Notes under the pieces: model-generated
What the model saw: only the letters and a program-made list of their open reading frames with translations
Told to the model about the DNA's origin: nothing
Databases searched by the model: none
Origin: Kiloniella laminariae DSM 19542
GTDB taxonomy: Bacteria > Pseudomonadota > Alphaproteobacteria > Kiloniellales > Kiloniellaceae
Assembly: GCF_000374005.1 (NCBI RefSeq)
Contig: NZ_KB893134.1
Span: 592,643 to 656,642, forward strand
Direction: 5' to 3'
Length of the DNA stretch: 64,000 bases
Shown: piece by piece, positions 1 to 9,112 of the stretch
Layout of the letters: each line of letters begins with the position of its first letter
Position numbering within the stretch: position 1 is the stretch's first letter
Program-made: the position numbers and the translations under genes

Positions 1-1
1 A

Positions 2-1342
2 ATCGGGGCTGACAGCAGCCAGCAGACTGAGCTGGTTTTTTATAGCGGGAATCTTGGCCAGGTCAGTCAGACACGCCGGGGAAAGCTGGAAACAGGTTCT
101 TCCACACTGGCGCTGGAAGATGTCAGCCCCTATCTGCTGCTTGACAGTTTGTTTCTGGAGGGCAAGGACATCCGGGTGCGGGAACAGCGGCTGGATCGGG
201 AAATCCTTTCCCCGCAGCGTCTTCTTGAAGCGTCGCTGGGAAAAACCATTACAGTAATCAAGACCAATCCGGAAACCGGAGAAGAAACCAGTGAAGAAGC
301 GCAGGTTCTTGCCGTGAGAGAAGGGCTGGTTCTGAAGATCGGGGATCGCATTGAAACCTCGATTCCTGGACGTCTGGTTTATGATTCTATTCCCGAAGGA
401 CTACGTTCCGAACCTGCTTTGCTCGCTGTTGTCGAAAGCAACAAGGCCGGAGATCAGGATCTGTCGTTAACCTACCTGACCACGGGACTGGAATGGGGCG
501 TAACCTATGTTGCTGAACTGGCTCCAACAGGTGATCGTCTTCAGCTTAATGCCATGGCAACCCTGACAAACCAGACGGGTGTGGACTTTAAACAGGCTGA
601 TGTCCGGTTGGTTGCGGGGGACGTGAACCGGGTTAGTGCACCGCGCTATGACATGATGCAAAAGGGGGCGATGCCCATGGCGTCGATGGCGATGGAGTCT
701 GACGTTGCCATGCCTGAACGCCAGTCTGTTGCAGACCGGGATGTCTATTCGGTTCCGGGCAAGATTGATATTGGCGGCAACGAAAGCAAACAGATCAGCC
801 TGCTGGAAAATTCATCCGTAGAGGTTGAGCGGCGTTTTCGCTTTCAGGGGTTGATCATGCCCTACAATGGTCAGGATGACAGTGGACGTCAGCAAGCCGA
901 GATTGTTCTGAAAACTAAAAACACCAAAGACAAAGGGTTGGGGCAGGCGCTGCCGGCAGGAACCTTGCGGGTTTACCAGAAAGGTGATGACGAAGCTGCT
1001 GCCATTTTCATGGGCGAAGACCTTTTGCCCTCTGTACCTGTTGGGGAAGAGTTCGAACTGGTTATTGGTTCTGCCAACCAGGTCAGCGGTCAGGCCAAAC
1101 AAACGTCTTATGAACAGCTTTCCCGCAACAGCTATCAGCTTAGTCAGGAAATTACCCTGAGTAACAGTGGTAAAAAAGCTGTTGTGGTTGATGTGATCGG
1201 ACGACTGCCGGGGACTTGGAAAATTCTGGAAGAAAGTGCCAAGCATACAGCCGAGAGTGCCCGGAAGGTGGTCTGGTCGATCGAGGTTCCGGCGGAAGGA
1301 AAAGCCAAGTTTGACTACAAACTAAGAGTGTCCCACGAATAA
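2..1342 (+). CDS. DUF4139 domain-containing protein (5' end outside window)
   Basis: The reading frame is open to the left edge, so only the C-terminal part (about 446 residues) is present; a TTG near base 149 is internal and not a start. The sequence resembles the DUF4139 family, whose members are mostly exported or envelope proteins of beta-sandwich type with no established reaction. A conserved-looking segment with LTYLTTGLEW (bases 470-500) introduces the C-terminal domain, and the protein ends in a long stretch of alternating hydrophobic and polar residues. No membrane segment is visible in the part seen. A strong hairpin terminator follows. Function unknown; family assignment is by recognition of the sequence, not by a search. 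Confidence 0.75.
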   Translation: MGADSSQQTELVFYSGNLGQVSQTRRGKLETGSSTLALEDVSPYLLLDSLFLEGKDIRVREQRLDREILSPQRLLEASLGKTITVIKTNPETGEETSEEAQVLAVREGLVLKIGDRIETSIPGRLVYDSIPEGLRSEPALLAVVESNKAGDQDLSLTYLTTGLEWGVTYVAELAPTGDRLQLNAMATLTNQTGVDFKQADVRLVAGDVNRVSAPRYDMMQKGAMPMASMAMESDVAMPERQSVADRDVYSVPGKIDIGGNESKQISLLENSSVEVERRFRFQGLIMPYNGQDDSGRQQAEIVLKTKNTKDKGLGQALPAGTLRVYQKGDDEAAAIFMGEDLLPSVPVGEEFELVIGSANQVSGQAKQTSYEQLSRNSYQLSQEITLSNSGKKAVVVDVIGRLPGTWKILEESAKHTAESARKVVWSIEVPAEGKAKFDYKLRVSHE

Positions 1343-1370
1343 GGATGTTTCGAGTTTAGAGTGGTTGAAC

Positions 1371-1412
1371 AAAACCCCTTTCTGTCAGCGGCGGAAAGGG
1401 GTTTTGTCTTTT
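1371..1412 (+). terminator. intrinsic terminator, convergent DUF4139/rmuC
   Basis: A perfect 12-bp stem (AAAACCCCTTTC / GAAAGGGGTTTT) with an 11-base loop lies 28 bases after the DUF4139 stop. The right arm ends in TTTT followed by GTCTTTT. The symmetric A and T ends would allow it to work for rmuC, which comes from the other side, as well. Confidence 0.85.
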
Positions 1413-1439
1413 GGGAACTATGAGAATTTTCGAAATTTA

Positions 1440-2957
1440 TCAGGAATCCTGATGAGAGAGCAACGTTATATGTGGGTCTTCATCATCTATGGGTTCCTCG
1501 GGAATGTCCTGATCACTTTCCAGAAGCTCCGTCAGGTTTGTCGGCAGGGACTTGCTGGTTTTTGCGCCCATTTTCTGGAGTTGATCTACCTGCCTCAGGA
1601 TATTTCCACGGCCATCACTGAGTTTGTTCAGGGCATCATCGTGGCTTTTCTGGGCCTTGCCAATAAAATCGCCAACCTTGTTCAGGTCTTCAACAAAGCC
1701 GACGAACTTGTCATAGAGCTTGCCTGCGCGTTCGGCAATCTTCTGGGCATTCTGGTTCTGATCTTCGTATCGCCAGATGTTTTCAACTGTGCGCAAGGCC
1801 AGCAACAAGGTCGAAGGCGTGACAATGACAACGTTCTTTTCCAGAGCCTGCCCGACCAGATCGGGCTGTTGTTGTACGGCAATGCTAAAAGCGCCTTCGA
1901 TTGGCATAAACAGCAAGACGTAATCCAGCGAGCGGATACCATCGAGCTCGTGATAAGATTTTCGCGATAGGTCCCGGACATGGTTCTGGATAGAGTTAAT
2001 GTGTTCTGCGAGACAGGCGGTGGAATCTGTGTCGTCTTCCGCCGAATGCAGGCGTTCATAAGCGGTCAGGGATACCTTGGAATCAATAACGATATCCTTG
2101 CCGTTTGGCATATGGACAATCACATCAGGGCGATAGCGCTTGCCTTCTTCGTTGCTCATGGATTGCTGGACCGAGTACTCACGGCCTTTTGTCAGGCCGG
2201 ATTTTTCCAGAACCATTTCCAGAATCATTTCTCCCCAGGCACCCTGCGTCTGGCTTTGGCCTTTTAGAGCGCGCGTGAGGTTGTGGGTATCTTCGCTGAC
2301 CTGTTTGTTCAGCTGGGCGAGGCGTTCGACCTCCCGATGCAGGGAGAAGCGCTCCTTTGATTCCTTGTCGTAGGTTTCCTCTACCTTCTTCTGGAAATTG
2401 ACAATGTTTTCCTTCAGCGGGTTGAGCAGGACCTCAAGGCCCTGCTTGTTCTGTTCGGTAAACTTGCGGGACTTTTCCTCAAGGATGCGGTTGGCCAGGT
2501 TTTCAAACTGTTCTGTAAGTTTTTGACGAGCCTCATCCAGAATCTGCAGTTTTTCGGTATGGGCTTCGCGTTCTTTCTGCAGGGTTGTTCGAAATTCGGC
2601 ATCCCGGTTTTCCAGTCGGGCAATGATGTCTCTCTTGCTCGCAAGTTCAGCTTCCAGCTGGTGCTGTTTTTCCACAAGCTCGGGGATTCGAGTGGCTTTC
2701 TGTTCTTCAACTGCAGCACGGGACGCGACATCGGTCAGAGTTTCGCGGAGTTCTTCCCGGTCATCAGCAAGTTTTGTGAAAAGCTGGGCTTGTTGGCTGC
2801 GTTCGAGCAAGAGTTCTTCCTGACGTTTGCTCAGGGAACGATTTTCTGTCTGGAGCTCGGAAATCGTTGAGCGGTTTTTCAGGATGAAAATCAGGCTGAT
2901 TAAAGCCGTTATGGTCAGGCCGACAAGGCCGCCGAGCAGAAGTGTGGTGAGATCCAT
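1440..2957 (-). CDS. rmuC: DNA recombination protein RmuC
   Basis: RmuC-family protein of 505 residues, the usual length. Residues about 5-27 form an N-terminal membrane anchor; residues 30-220 are rich in Glu, Gln, Lys and Leu heptads and look like a long coiled coil. The conserved nuclease-like domain follows, with GAWGE at 239-243 and the DSKVSL motif at 292-297 (the Asp-Ser-Lys is typical of this PD-(D/E)XK-related fold). In Escherichia coli RmuC limits recombination at inverted repeats; the biochemical activity is not settled. It is divergent from def, with about 230 bases between them, and converges on the DUF4139 gene. Confidence 0.93.
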   Translation of the reverse strand: MDLTTLLLGGLVGLTITALISLIFILKNRSTISELQTENRSLSKRQEELLLERSQQAQLFTKLADDREELRETLTDVASRAAVEEQKATRIPELVEKQHQLEAELASKRDIIARLENRDAEFRTTLQKEREAHTEKLQILDEARQKLTEQFENLANRILEEKSRKFTEQNKQGLEVLLNPLKENIVNFQKKVEETYDKESKERFSLHREVERLAQLNKQVSEDTHNLTRALKGQSQTQGAWGEMILEMVLEKSGLTKGREYSVQQSMSNEEGKRYRPDVIVHMPNGKDIVIDSKVSLTAYERLHSAEDDTDSTACLAEHINSIQNHVRDLSRKSYHELDGIRSLDYVLLFMPIEGAFSIAVQQQPDLVGQALEKNVVIVTPSTLLLALRTVENIWRYEDQNQNAQKIAERAGKLYDKFVGFVEDLNKVGDFIGKAQKSHDDALNKLSDGRGNILRQVDQLQKMGAKTSKSLPTNLTELLESDQDIPEEPIDDEDPHITLLSHQDS

Positions 2958-3073
2958 TGAATGCCCTGGATGGTAAAATGATAGCGGGACTGCGAGTCGC
3001 TTTGTACTCTAGCATGTATGATGATCAACCGTCAGTAACGCGATCATGCTTTGTTCTAAAACATGGCTTTGGC

Positions 3074-3102
3074 TTGACCTTCTCGTGCCAAGGCAATACC
3101 TA
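3074..3102 (+). promoter_or_regulatory. candidate promoter for def-fmt-truA
   Basis: TTGACC and TACCTA are separated by exactly 17 bases, about 90 bases ahead of the def start. The -35 element is good and the -10 element is poor, so this is only a candidate. The rest of the 234-base rmuC/def spacer shows no obvious motif. Confidence 0.3.
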
Positions 3103-3191
3103 AAGAGCAATGGCTGTTGATGCTGTTGCTCTGTCCCGGTTACAGAGCCAGCAAAGCCTGCGGTTTAACTTTATTTGTACAGCGAGTAATC

Positions 3192-3701
3192 ATGGCTATT
3201 CGTGAGATCGTCATCGCACCTGATCCCGTGTTGAAGAAGGTCTGTGACCCTGTTGAAACAGTGGATGACGGCATTCGCACACTTATGGATGATATGCTGG
3301 AGACCATGTACAAGGCGCCGGGAATTGGGCTGGCGGCCTGTCAGATAGGTGTGACCAAGCGGGTGATTGTTGTTGATGTCAGCGACGACAAGGAAGAAAA
3401 ACGCCCCTATTGTATGGCAAACCCGGAAATCATCTGGGAATCAGAAGAGTATTCTGCCTACCAGGAGGGCTGTCTTTCCTTGCCGGAACAGTATGCAGAA
3501 GTTGAGCGCCCCGCAGCTGTCCGGGTCTCCTATCTGGATCAGAACGGTAAAAGACAGGAGCTGGACGCGGATGATCTTCTTGCCACCTGTATTCAACATG
3601 AAATTGACCACCTGAACGGGGTCCTGTTTATCGATCATATTTCGAAATTAAAACGGGGTATGATTATGAAAAAGCTTAAAAAACTGACCTCAGGTCAATA
3701 A
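3192..3701 (+). CDS. def: peptide deformylase
   Basis: Removes the formyl group from the N-terminal methionine of new proteins; a metal-dependent cytoplasmic enzyme. All three motifs are present: GIGLAACQIG (44-53), EGCLSLP (92-98, with the metal-binding Cys) and HEIDH (136-140, with the two metal-binding His and the catalytic Glu). Length is 169 residues, normal for the family. An upstream in-frame ATG would add 25 residues that do not belong to the family, so the ATG that gives MAIREIVIAP is preferred. It forms a translation-linked group with fmt (which adds the formyl group) and truA. The def-fmt gap of 125 bases holds a GTTT repeat. Confidence 0.97.
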   Translation: MAIREIVIAPDPVLKKVCDPVETVDDGIRTLMDDMLETMYKAPGIGLAACQIGVTKRVIVVDVSDDKEEKRPYCMANPEIIWESEEYSAYQEGCLSLPEQYAEVERPAAVRVSYLDQNGKRQELDADDLLATCIQHEIDHLNGVLFIDHISKLKRGMIMKKLKKLTSGQ

Positions 3702-3740
3702 TGGCTTTCTCACCTCCGGTCAGTAGCAAACGGGGTATGT

Positions 3741-3762
3741 GTTTGTTTGTTTGTTTGTTTGT
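3741..3762. repeat. GTTT tetranucleotide microsatellite (5.5 copies)
   Basis: Five full GTTT units plus GT stand in a row in the def-fmt spacer, 64 bases ahead of the fmt start and 39 after the def stop. It lies outside both genes, so a change in copy number would alter spacing and not reading frame. Confidence 0.85.
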
Positions 3763-3826
3763 CTGCAGAGTATCTGAACATAGTGATGTCTGAAAAAGAC
3801 GATAACGGGAATGGAACAGAGTAGTG

Positions 3827-4774
3827 ATGAAGAAACTTCGGATTGCCTTTATGGGAACCCCGGATTTTTCCGTTCCCTGTCTGAAGGCCCTGGCAGCTGC
3901 AGGGTATGAAATTGTTGCCGTCTATAGTCAACCACCCCGTCCGGCAGGTCGCGGACACAAGGAAAAACTTTCTCCTGTTCATGCCTATGCCGAGAGCCAG
4001 GGCTGGCCTGTGTTTACACCGAAGAGTTTTCGTCGCTCTGAAGTTCTTGAAGAGTTTGCCAGTCTTGGCGTCGATATTGCCGTGGTTATTGCCTACGGTT
4101 TGATCTTGCCGCAAGCCGCGCTGGATATTCCGCCAATGGGCTGTGTAAATGTCCATGCCTCGCTCTTGCCGCGCTGGCGGGGCGCGGCCCCTATTCAAAG
4201 GGCGATTGAGGCGGGAGATGCCCAAAGTGGTGTGGCGATCATGCAGATGGCAGAAGAGCTTGACGCCGGAGACGTTCTGCTTGAAGGCAGGGTAACGCTG
4301 AACAGCAAGACAACAGCGTCGAGTTTGCACGATGAACTCTCTGTGCTTGGTGCCGAGCTTATTACCAAGGCACTTGAAGGGATGACGGAAGGAACTTTGA
4401 CGCCGCAGCCACAGCCAGCTGAAGGGCTTACCTATGCTCAGAAGCTTTCCAAAGAAGAGAGCGCTCTTGACTGGAGCCAGCCTGCGGAACAGCTGGAGCG
4501 TAAAATTCGCGCCCTTACACCCTGGCCTGGTGTTCACTTCACTTTTCACGGCGAAAAGATCAAGGTCTTGAAAGCACGCCTCTCTGATCTGGACAGCTCC
4601 GGGGCCAAGGCAGGGACACTGCTGGATGACCAGCTGAGCGTTGCCTGTGGCGCAGGCACGCTGCAGATCGAACGGCTGCAACGCCCAGGTAAAGGCGGCA
4701 TGGAGACTGTGGCTTTCCTCAATGGATATCCCCTGCCCAAAGGTACCATTCTGAACGACAGCGAGCCGGGCTGA
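3827..4774 (+). CDS. fmt: methionyl-tRNA formyltransferase
   Basis: Transfers a formyl group from 10-formyltetrahydrofolate to initiator Met-tRNA. The 315-residue protein begins with the family's RIAFMGTPDF strand-loop. It carries the active-site Asn and His in NVHASLLPRWRGAAPI (108-123) and the catalytic Asp in AEELDAGD (142-149), followed by the C-terminal OB-like tRNA-binding domain from about residue 205. A GTG sits directly before the ATG and is an alternative start adding one residue. The stop overlaps the truA start by one base (TGATG), so the two genes are probably translationally coupled. Confidence 0.97.
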   Translation: MKKLRIAFMGTPDFSVPCLKALAAAGYEIVAVYSQPPRPAGRGHKEKLSPVHAYAESQGWPVFTPKSFRRSEVLEEFASLGVDIAVVIAYGLILPQAALDIPPMGCVNVHASLLPRWRGAAPIQRAIEAGDAQSGVAIMQMAEELDAGDVLLEGRVTLNSKTTASSLHDELSVLGAELITKALEGMTEGTLTPQPQPAEGLTYAQKLSKEESALDWSQPAEQLERKIRALTPWPGVHFTFHGEKIKVLKARLSDLDSSGAKAGTLLDDQLSVACGAGTLQIERLQRPGKGGMETVAFLNGYPLPKGTILNDSEPG

Positions 4775-5571
4775 TGCCACGCTACAAGTTGACCATTGAA
4801 TATGACGGCAGCGATTTTTTTGGCTGGCAGCGTCAAAAAGATCAGATCTCTGTTCAGGAGGTCCTGGAAGAGGCGGTTTTCAAATTCAGCGGTGAACGGG
4901 CTCAGGTTTTTGCTTCGGGTCGTACCGATAGTGGTGTTCATGCGCTTGGGCAGGTTGCCTCGATGGATCTGGAACGTTCTTTTCCTGCTGACAAAGTGCG
5001 TGATGCCATCAATTTTCATCTGCGTCCTGCCCGTGTCGCCGTTTTGGCAACAGAAATTGTTGATGAAGAGTTCCACGCCCGCTTTTCGGCAACAGAGCGG
5101 AGTTACCTCTACCGGATTATCAACCGTCGGGCCCATTTGGTTCTGGATCACCAGCGCGCCTGGTTTGTTCCTCAGAAACTCGACGTGGCTGCAATGCATG
5201 AAGCTGCGCAGGTTCTGGTCGGGACACATGATTTTACCTCGTTCCGGGCCAAGGAATGTCAGGCGCAATCACCAGTCAAGACCATGAACCGGATTGCGGT
5301 TAGCCAGATGGGGGAGGAAATCAGAATAGAACTTTCTGCCCGTTCCTTCTTGTACCATCAGGTGCGTAATATCGCCGGGTCACTCAAGAAAGTTGGTCTG
5401 GGAAAATGGACCGGGGAAGACCTTAAACGAGTTCTCGCTGCCCGGGATCGCAGTGTTGCCGGGGAAATGGCACCTGCCTGGGGATTGTATTTTGTCTCTG
5501 TCAGTTTTGATGCAACGGAACAGGACGTTGGCCATGATCCCTCTGTGGGACCAGAACCTGCACGTCAGTAG
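4774..5571 (+). CDS. truA: tRNA pseudouridine(38-40) synthase
   Basis: Makes pseudouridine at positions 38-40 of the anticodon stem of many tRNAs. The protein has 265 residues; the catalytic Asp52 is in GRTDSGVHA (49-57), and the N-terminal strand with YDGSDFFGWQRQ is typical of TruA. The C-terminal half contains FLYHQVRNI, a well-conserved family segment. It is the last gene of def-fmt-truA, overlapping fmt by one base. A convergent membrane-protein gene ends 18 bases beyond its stop, and no hairpin terminator is visible in that gap. Confidence 0.97.
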   Translation: MPRYKLTIEYDGSDFFGWQRQKDQISVQEVLEEAVFKFSGERAQVFASGRTDSGVHALGQVASMDLERSFPADKVRDAINFHLRPARVAVLATEIVDEEFHARFSATERSYLYRIINRRAHLVLDHQRAWFVPQKLDVAAMHEAAQVLVGTHDFTSFRAKECQAQSPVKTMNRIAVSQMGEEIRIELSARSFLYHQVRNIAGSLKKVGLGKWTGEDLKRVLAARDRSVAGEMAPAWGLYFVSVSFDATEQDVGHDPSVGPEPARQ

Positions 5572-5589
5572 GCTGCTTTATCAAAGGGG

Positions 5590-6165
5590 TTAACCCTCAA
5601 GCAGAACATTTTCGAGATTACTGAGGCTGAGTGACAGCACAATGTCCAGGAAAACCAATCCGACAGCGACATACCAGCTGCAGGGGATGACTTGTTTTAT
5701 GACGTTGGTTTTGACCCAAAGTAGATAAAAGAGGGTCAACAACCCTGTCAGCGAAACCATTATCTCCGGGAACAGACCGGATTTAAGCAAAGTGTGGAGA
5801 AATACCTGAAGCAGAATGACCCAAAGCTGGAGCCAGTTTATCGCGATGATAAGTTGCCTGAAATTCTCGATCTTATTGTGCAGAACAAGAATAGCATGGA
5901 TAGCAACCGGGTAAGCCAGCCAGCTGATCAAGTAGATAAGGCCCTCAATCAGCAGTACGGCAAAGCTGTCATAAACAACATCACTATCTGTCGGGTAGAG
6001 GCTGCTGAGATAGATATATCCGGGCAAACAGAGCCAGGCTGCAAAGAAGGAGTTCCAGAAACTACGGTCGCTGGTATCAATTCGTTCCAGACCAGACAGA
6101 TCAAGACGCAGAAAACCGACTGTCGCTCCGAGATGGTGTTTCATCTCTGTCAGGGAAGGAATCAA
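5590..6165 (-). CDS. predicted inner-membrane protein of unknown function
   Basis: I do not recognise a named family, though the layout recalls YIP1-like proteins. The 191-residue product has a polar N-terminus of about 35 residues followed by four or five hydrophobic segments (roughly 37-55, 65-92, 104-125, 130-150 and 160-182). No enzyme motif or signal peptide is visible. The start codon overlaps the dapE stop by four bases (ATGA), so it is the third gene of a dapD-dapE operon; such linkage need not mean a role in lysine synthesis. The reading frame is intact and its base use matches the neighbours, so it is probably a real gene. Confidence 0.75.
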   Translation of the reverse strand: MIPSLTEMKHHLGATVGFLRLDLSGLERIDTSDRSFWNSFFAAWLCLPGYIYLSSLYPTDSDVVYDSFAVLLIEGLIYLISWLAYPVAIHAILVLHNKIENFRQLIIAINWLQLWVILLQVFLHTLLKSGLFPEIMVSLTGLLTLFYLLWVKTNVIKQVIPCSWYVAVGLVFLDIVLSLSLSNLENVLLEG

Positions 6166-7319
6166 ACTTTAAAATATCCTTCAAGCATGGACTGATAGAT
6201 ACAGGACAGGTCATCGAGTTCTTGCAGGGTGCAATATTCATCAACCTTGTGGGCAGTATCGTTCAGCAGCCCGAATTCGGCAACCGTGGCATACTCTTTT
6301 ATAAAGCGGGCGTCAGATGTGCCGCCCGTTGTTCCCAATACCGCATCAATTCCGGTTACGTCCTTGACTGAACGGCTGATGAGGTCACTGAAGGGGCCGG
6401 GGGGGCAGATAAAGGATTCACCAGAAACCCGACCAGCCAAATCGTAGTCAAAGCCTGCGCGGGTAAGGCGTTCGCGCACCCAGGCTTCGACCTGTTCAGA
6501 AGAATAGAGGTCATTGAAGCGGACGTTAAAATTGGCCTGTGCCTGTGCCGGGATAACGTTGGTTGCGCTGTTACCAACATCGATGGTCGTCAGCTGCAGG
6601 GAAGAGGGTGGGAAGTGTTCTGTCCCGCTGTCGAGAGGTTCCTCGAGCAGGTTATGCAGCATGTTCACCAGAGGATGGACCGGGTTACGGGCAAGTTGGG
6701 GGTAGGCTGTGTGACCCTGGATGCCGCGAACCTTGAGATTGAAGTTAACACTTCCCCGGCGCCCGATCTTGATCATGTCGCCAAGTTTGTCGTTGCTGGT
6801 CGGCTCGCCAACCAGACAGACATCCATGCGTTCGCCCTTGTCGGCCATCCAGTCGAGGACTCTGGTGGTACCGTTCACGCCAAGACCCTCTTCATCGCCA
6901 GTGATGATCAGATTGATCGAACCGTCAAGCGAAGAGCGGGAGCCGAGAAAACGGGTCAGTGCCGCGACAAAGGCACCGATAGAGCCTTTCATATCAACGG
7001 CACCACGTCCGATCAGCTTGCCATCAACAACAGCTCCGGCAAAGGGATCAACCGTCCAGGCATCTGCATCGCCGATGGGGACGACATCTGTATGCCCCCC
7101 ATAGCCAAAAACAGGACCAGAAGTCCCGAGACGGGCATAGAGATTATCGACATCATAGGTTTCGCCACAGCTGAAAGGCAGCCGCTGACAGTGAAACCCC
7201 AGGGGCTTGAGCAGAGATTCCATGAGGTCGAGAGCACCGCCCTCATTCGGTGTAATCGAGGGACAACGAATCAGGGCCTGGGTAACTTCCAGGGCAGAAG
7301 ACGGGTTCTCGACAGTCAT
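6162..7319 (-). CDS. dapE: succinyl-diaminopimelate desuccinylase
   Basis: Hydrolyses N-succinyl-LL-2,6-diaminopimelate in the succinylase branch of lysine and peptidoglycan precursor synthesis; a dinuclear zinc enzyme of the M20 family. Metal and catalytic residues are visible in GHTDVVP (75-81), VDMKG (108-112) and GDEEG (141-145), and GTTGGTSDARF lies in the C-terminal catalytic domain. Length is 385 residues, as expected. It follows dapD by 38 bases and overlaps the downstream membrane-protein gene, so dapD-dapE-ORF forms one transcription unit. lysA, the last step of the pathway, is about 54 kb to the right in this window. Confidence 0.97.
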   Translation of the reverse strand: MTVENPSSALEVTQALIRCPSITPNEGGALDLMESLLKPLGFHCQRLPFSCGETYDVDNLYARLGTSGPVFGYGGHTDVVPIGDADAWTVDPFAGAVVDGKLIGRGAVDMKGSIGAFVAALTRFLGSRSSLDGSINLIITGDEEGLGVNGTTRVLDWMADKGERMDVCLVGEPTSNDKLGDMIKIGRRGSVNFNLKVRGIQGHTAYPQLARNPVHPLVNMLHNLLEEPLDSGTEHFPPSSLQLTTIDVGNSATNVIPAQAQANFNVRFNDLYSSEQVEAWVRERLTRAGFDYDLAGRVSGESFICPPGPFSDLISRSVKDVTGIDAVLGTTGGTSDARFIKEYATVAEFGLLNDTAHKVDEYCTLQELDDLSCIYQSMLEGYFKV

Positions 7320-7357
7320 GGTCAGCTCTTTCCGTGGTACATCAAGCCGGGGGTACT

Positions 7358-8200
7358 TCAGGCGCGCAGCAATTCGTTGATCGAGGTTTTGGAGCGGGTG
7401 CGCTCGTCCACGCGTTTAACAATCACTGCACAGTAAAGATTGGGGCCGGGCGTGCCGTCGGGCAGGGGTTTGCCAGGAAGGGTTCCCGATACAACGACGG
7501 AATAGGCAGGGACACGTCCCATGAAGATTTCGCCAGTTTCACGGTCAATGATCTTGGTAGAGGCGCCAATGTAGACACCCATGGAAAGGACGGAGCCTTC
7601 TTCCACGATAACGCCTTCGGCAACTTCCGCACGCGCCCCGATGAAGCAGTTGTCTTCGATAATCACGGGTCCTGCCTGGAGGGGTTCAAGTACCCCGCCA
7701 ATGCCTGTGCCGCCGGAAAGATGTACGTTCTTGCCGATCTGGGCGCAGGAACCAACGGTTGCCCAGGTGTCAACCATGGTCCCGCTGTCCACATAGGCAC
7801 CCAGGTTCACAAAACTTGGCATCAGAACCGCACCGGGGGCAATAAAGGCAGAGCGGCGCACAATGCTGCCGGGAACAGCCCGAAATCCTGCTGCCGCAAA
7901 TTCTTTGCCACTCCAGCCTTCGAATTTGGAAGGAACCTTGTCCCACCAACTGGTGTTTTCGCCGGGTCCACCGGCGATCACAGACATGTCGTTGAGGCGG
8001 AAGGAGAGCAAAACAGCTTTTTTGAGCCACTGATTGACCACCCAGCCATCCGGTCCTTTTTCAGCAACGCGTCGTTGGCCAGAGTCCATCAGCATCAAGG
8101 CATTTTCAACGGCTTCGCGGACTTCGCCTTTGGTTGTTGCAGTGATCTGGTCCCGATTTTCCCAGGCATTTTCAATGACATTCCGGATATCGCTGTTCAT
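7358..8200 (-). CDS. dapD: tetrahydrodipicolinate N-succinyltransferase
   Basis: Transfers succinate from succinyl-CoA to tetrahydrodipicolinate, opening the succinylase lysine pathway completed by DapE. The 280-residue protein has an alpha-helical N-terminal domain (about 1-100) and a left-handed beta-helix of hexapeptide repeats (about 105-240), seen as repeating I/V-x-x-G patterns such as [10 protein letters not shown] and [10 protein letters not shown]. The C-terminus has the short non-repeat tail usual for DapD. It is the first gene of the dapD-dapE-membrane protein unit. The 137 bases between it and the upstream HAD gene, which points the same way, show no clear promoter. Confidence 0.97.
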   Translation of the reverse strand: MNSDIRNVIENAWENRDQITATTKGEVREAVENALMLMDSGQRRVAEKGPDGWVVNQWLKKAVLLSFRLNDMSVIAGGPGENTSWWDKVPSKFEGWSGKEFAAAGFRAVPGSIVRRSAFIAPGAVLMPSFVNLGAYVDSGTMVDTWATVGSCAQIGKNVHLSGGTGIGGVLEPLQAGPVIIEDNCFIGARAEVAEGVIVEEGSVLSMGVYIGASTKIIDRETGEIFMGRVPAYSVVVSGTLPGKPLPDGTPGPNLYCAVIVKRVDERTRSKTSINELLRA

Positions 8201-8337
8201 GGTGATCCATCCCGTAGTTCGTGTTTTTCAACATGTTTGTCGTGGTTTCGTGGGACAATGCGGCAGGGCAGCAGCGCTTGTCAACGAGTCCATGGCCGAA
8301 GGGGCGATGTTATACGATTCCAGCTTTGCTGATGTTT

Positions 8338-9009
8338 TCAGAGATCATTGAGCCAGGCAATGAGGTCATCTGTTTCATGGTGGATAAAGGATGAGCGTTC
8401 ACCCGTTTCAGAGGTGGCGCCATGAGTTGCCCATTCTGTATCGGTCCTGACCCAGACGGTTGTCATCCCCATTGCAGCGGCGGGTTCAAGGTTTTTTGCT
8501 GAGTCTTCAAAAAATACAGCGCGTTTCGGGTCGATCACATGTTTTTTAATTAGATCGTCATAGGGGAACTGTGCGGGTTTGGGCATGTAGTCAGCATCCG
8601 CAATGTCGTATATCTCTTCAAAAAGATGGAGCACACCAAGCTGGTTCATGACATTCGTTGCATGGATGTTCGAAGCATTGGTAAAGATCAGCTTTCGTCC
8701 GGGCAGCCGCTCCAGTGCTGTGCTCAAATCCGTGTTTGGGCGGATGACGCTGAAGTCGATATCATGGACATAATCCAGGTACTCGTTCGGGGCGAGACCA
8801 TGGTTGACCATCAGGCCTTTCAGGGTTGTGCCATAGCGCTTGAAATAGTCTTTTTGAACGGTTTTGGCGGCAAGAGGATCAAGGTTGAGGTATTGCTCGA
8901 TAAAGGAACCCATGCGCTGTTCAATCTGGTCAAACAGCCGGGACGAGGCCGGATAAAGTGTGTTGTCCAGATCAAAAAGCCAGACATCTTTTCCACCTAA
9001 CAGAGCCAT
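8338..9009 (-). CDS. pyrimidine 5'-nucleotidase (HAD superfamily)
   Basis: A 223-residue HAD hydrolase of the pyrimidine 5'-nucleotidase/SDT1 type. Motif I is DLDNTLYP (about 13-20) with the nucleophilic Asp and the acid-base Asp two residues on; motif II is FTNAS; motif III and IV are the KPAQFPYDDLIKK region and FFEDSAKNLE. Members dephosphorylate UMP, CMP or similar phosphates, but the substrate here is inferred only. In many alphaproteobacteria this gene stands next to argB and dapD; here dapD follows it, but argB has been separated by about 5 kb of other genes. Confidence 0.88.
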   Translation of the reverse strand: MALLGGKDVWLFDLDNTLYPASSRLFDQIEQRMGSFIEQYLNLDPLAAKTVQKDYFKRYGTTLKGLMVNHGLAPNEYLDYVHDIDFSVIRPNTDLSTALERLPGRKLIFTNASNIHATNVMNQLGVLHLFEEIYDIADADYMPKPAQFPYDDLIKKHVIDPKRAVFFEDSAKNLEPAAAMGMTTVWVRTDTEWATHGATSETGERSSFIHHETDDLIAWLNDL

Positions 9010-9112
9010 TGTTCTCGTTCTCTCTTGTTATCGACAATTTTTCTACCAGCCAAGGGGTAGCAGATTTTGAAGACTTGCCAAGACCGAAGTCGTAAAAAAG
9101 AGCAAGTGAAAC

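Noticed and set aside
3710-4780. Long open frame antisense to fmt
   Set aside because: fmt motifs are complete on the plus strand; the antisense product has no recognisable family.
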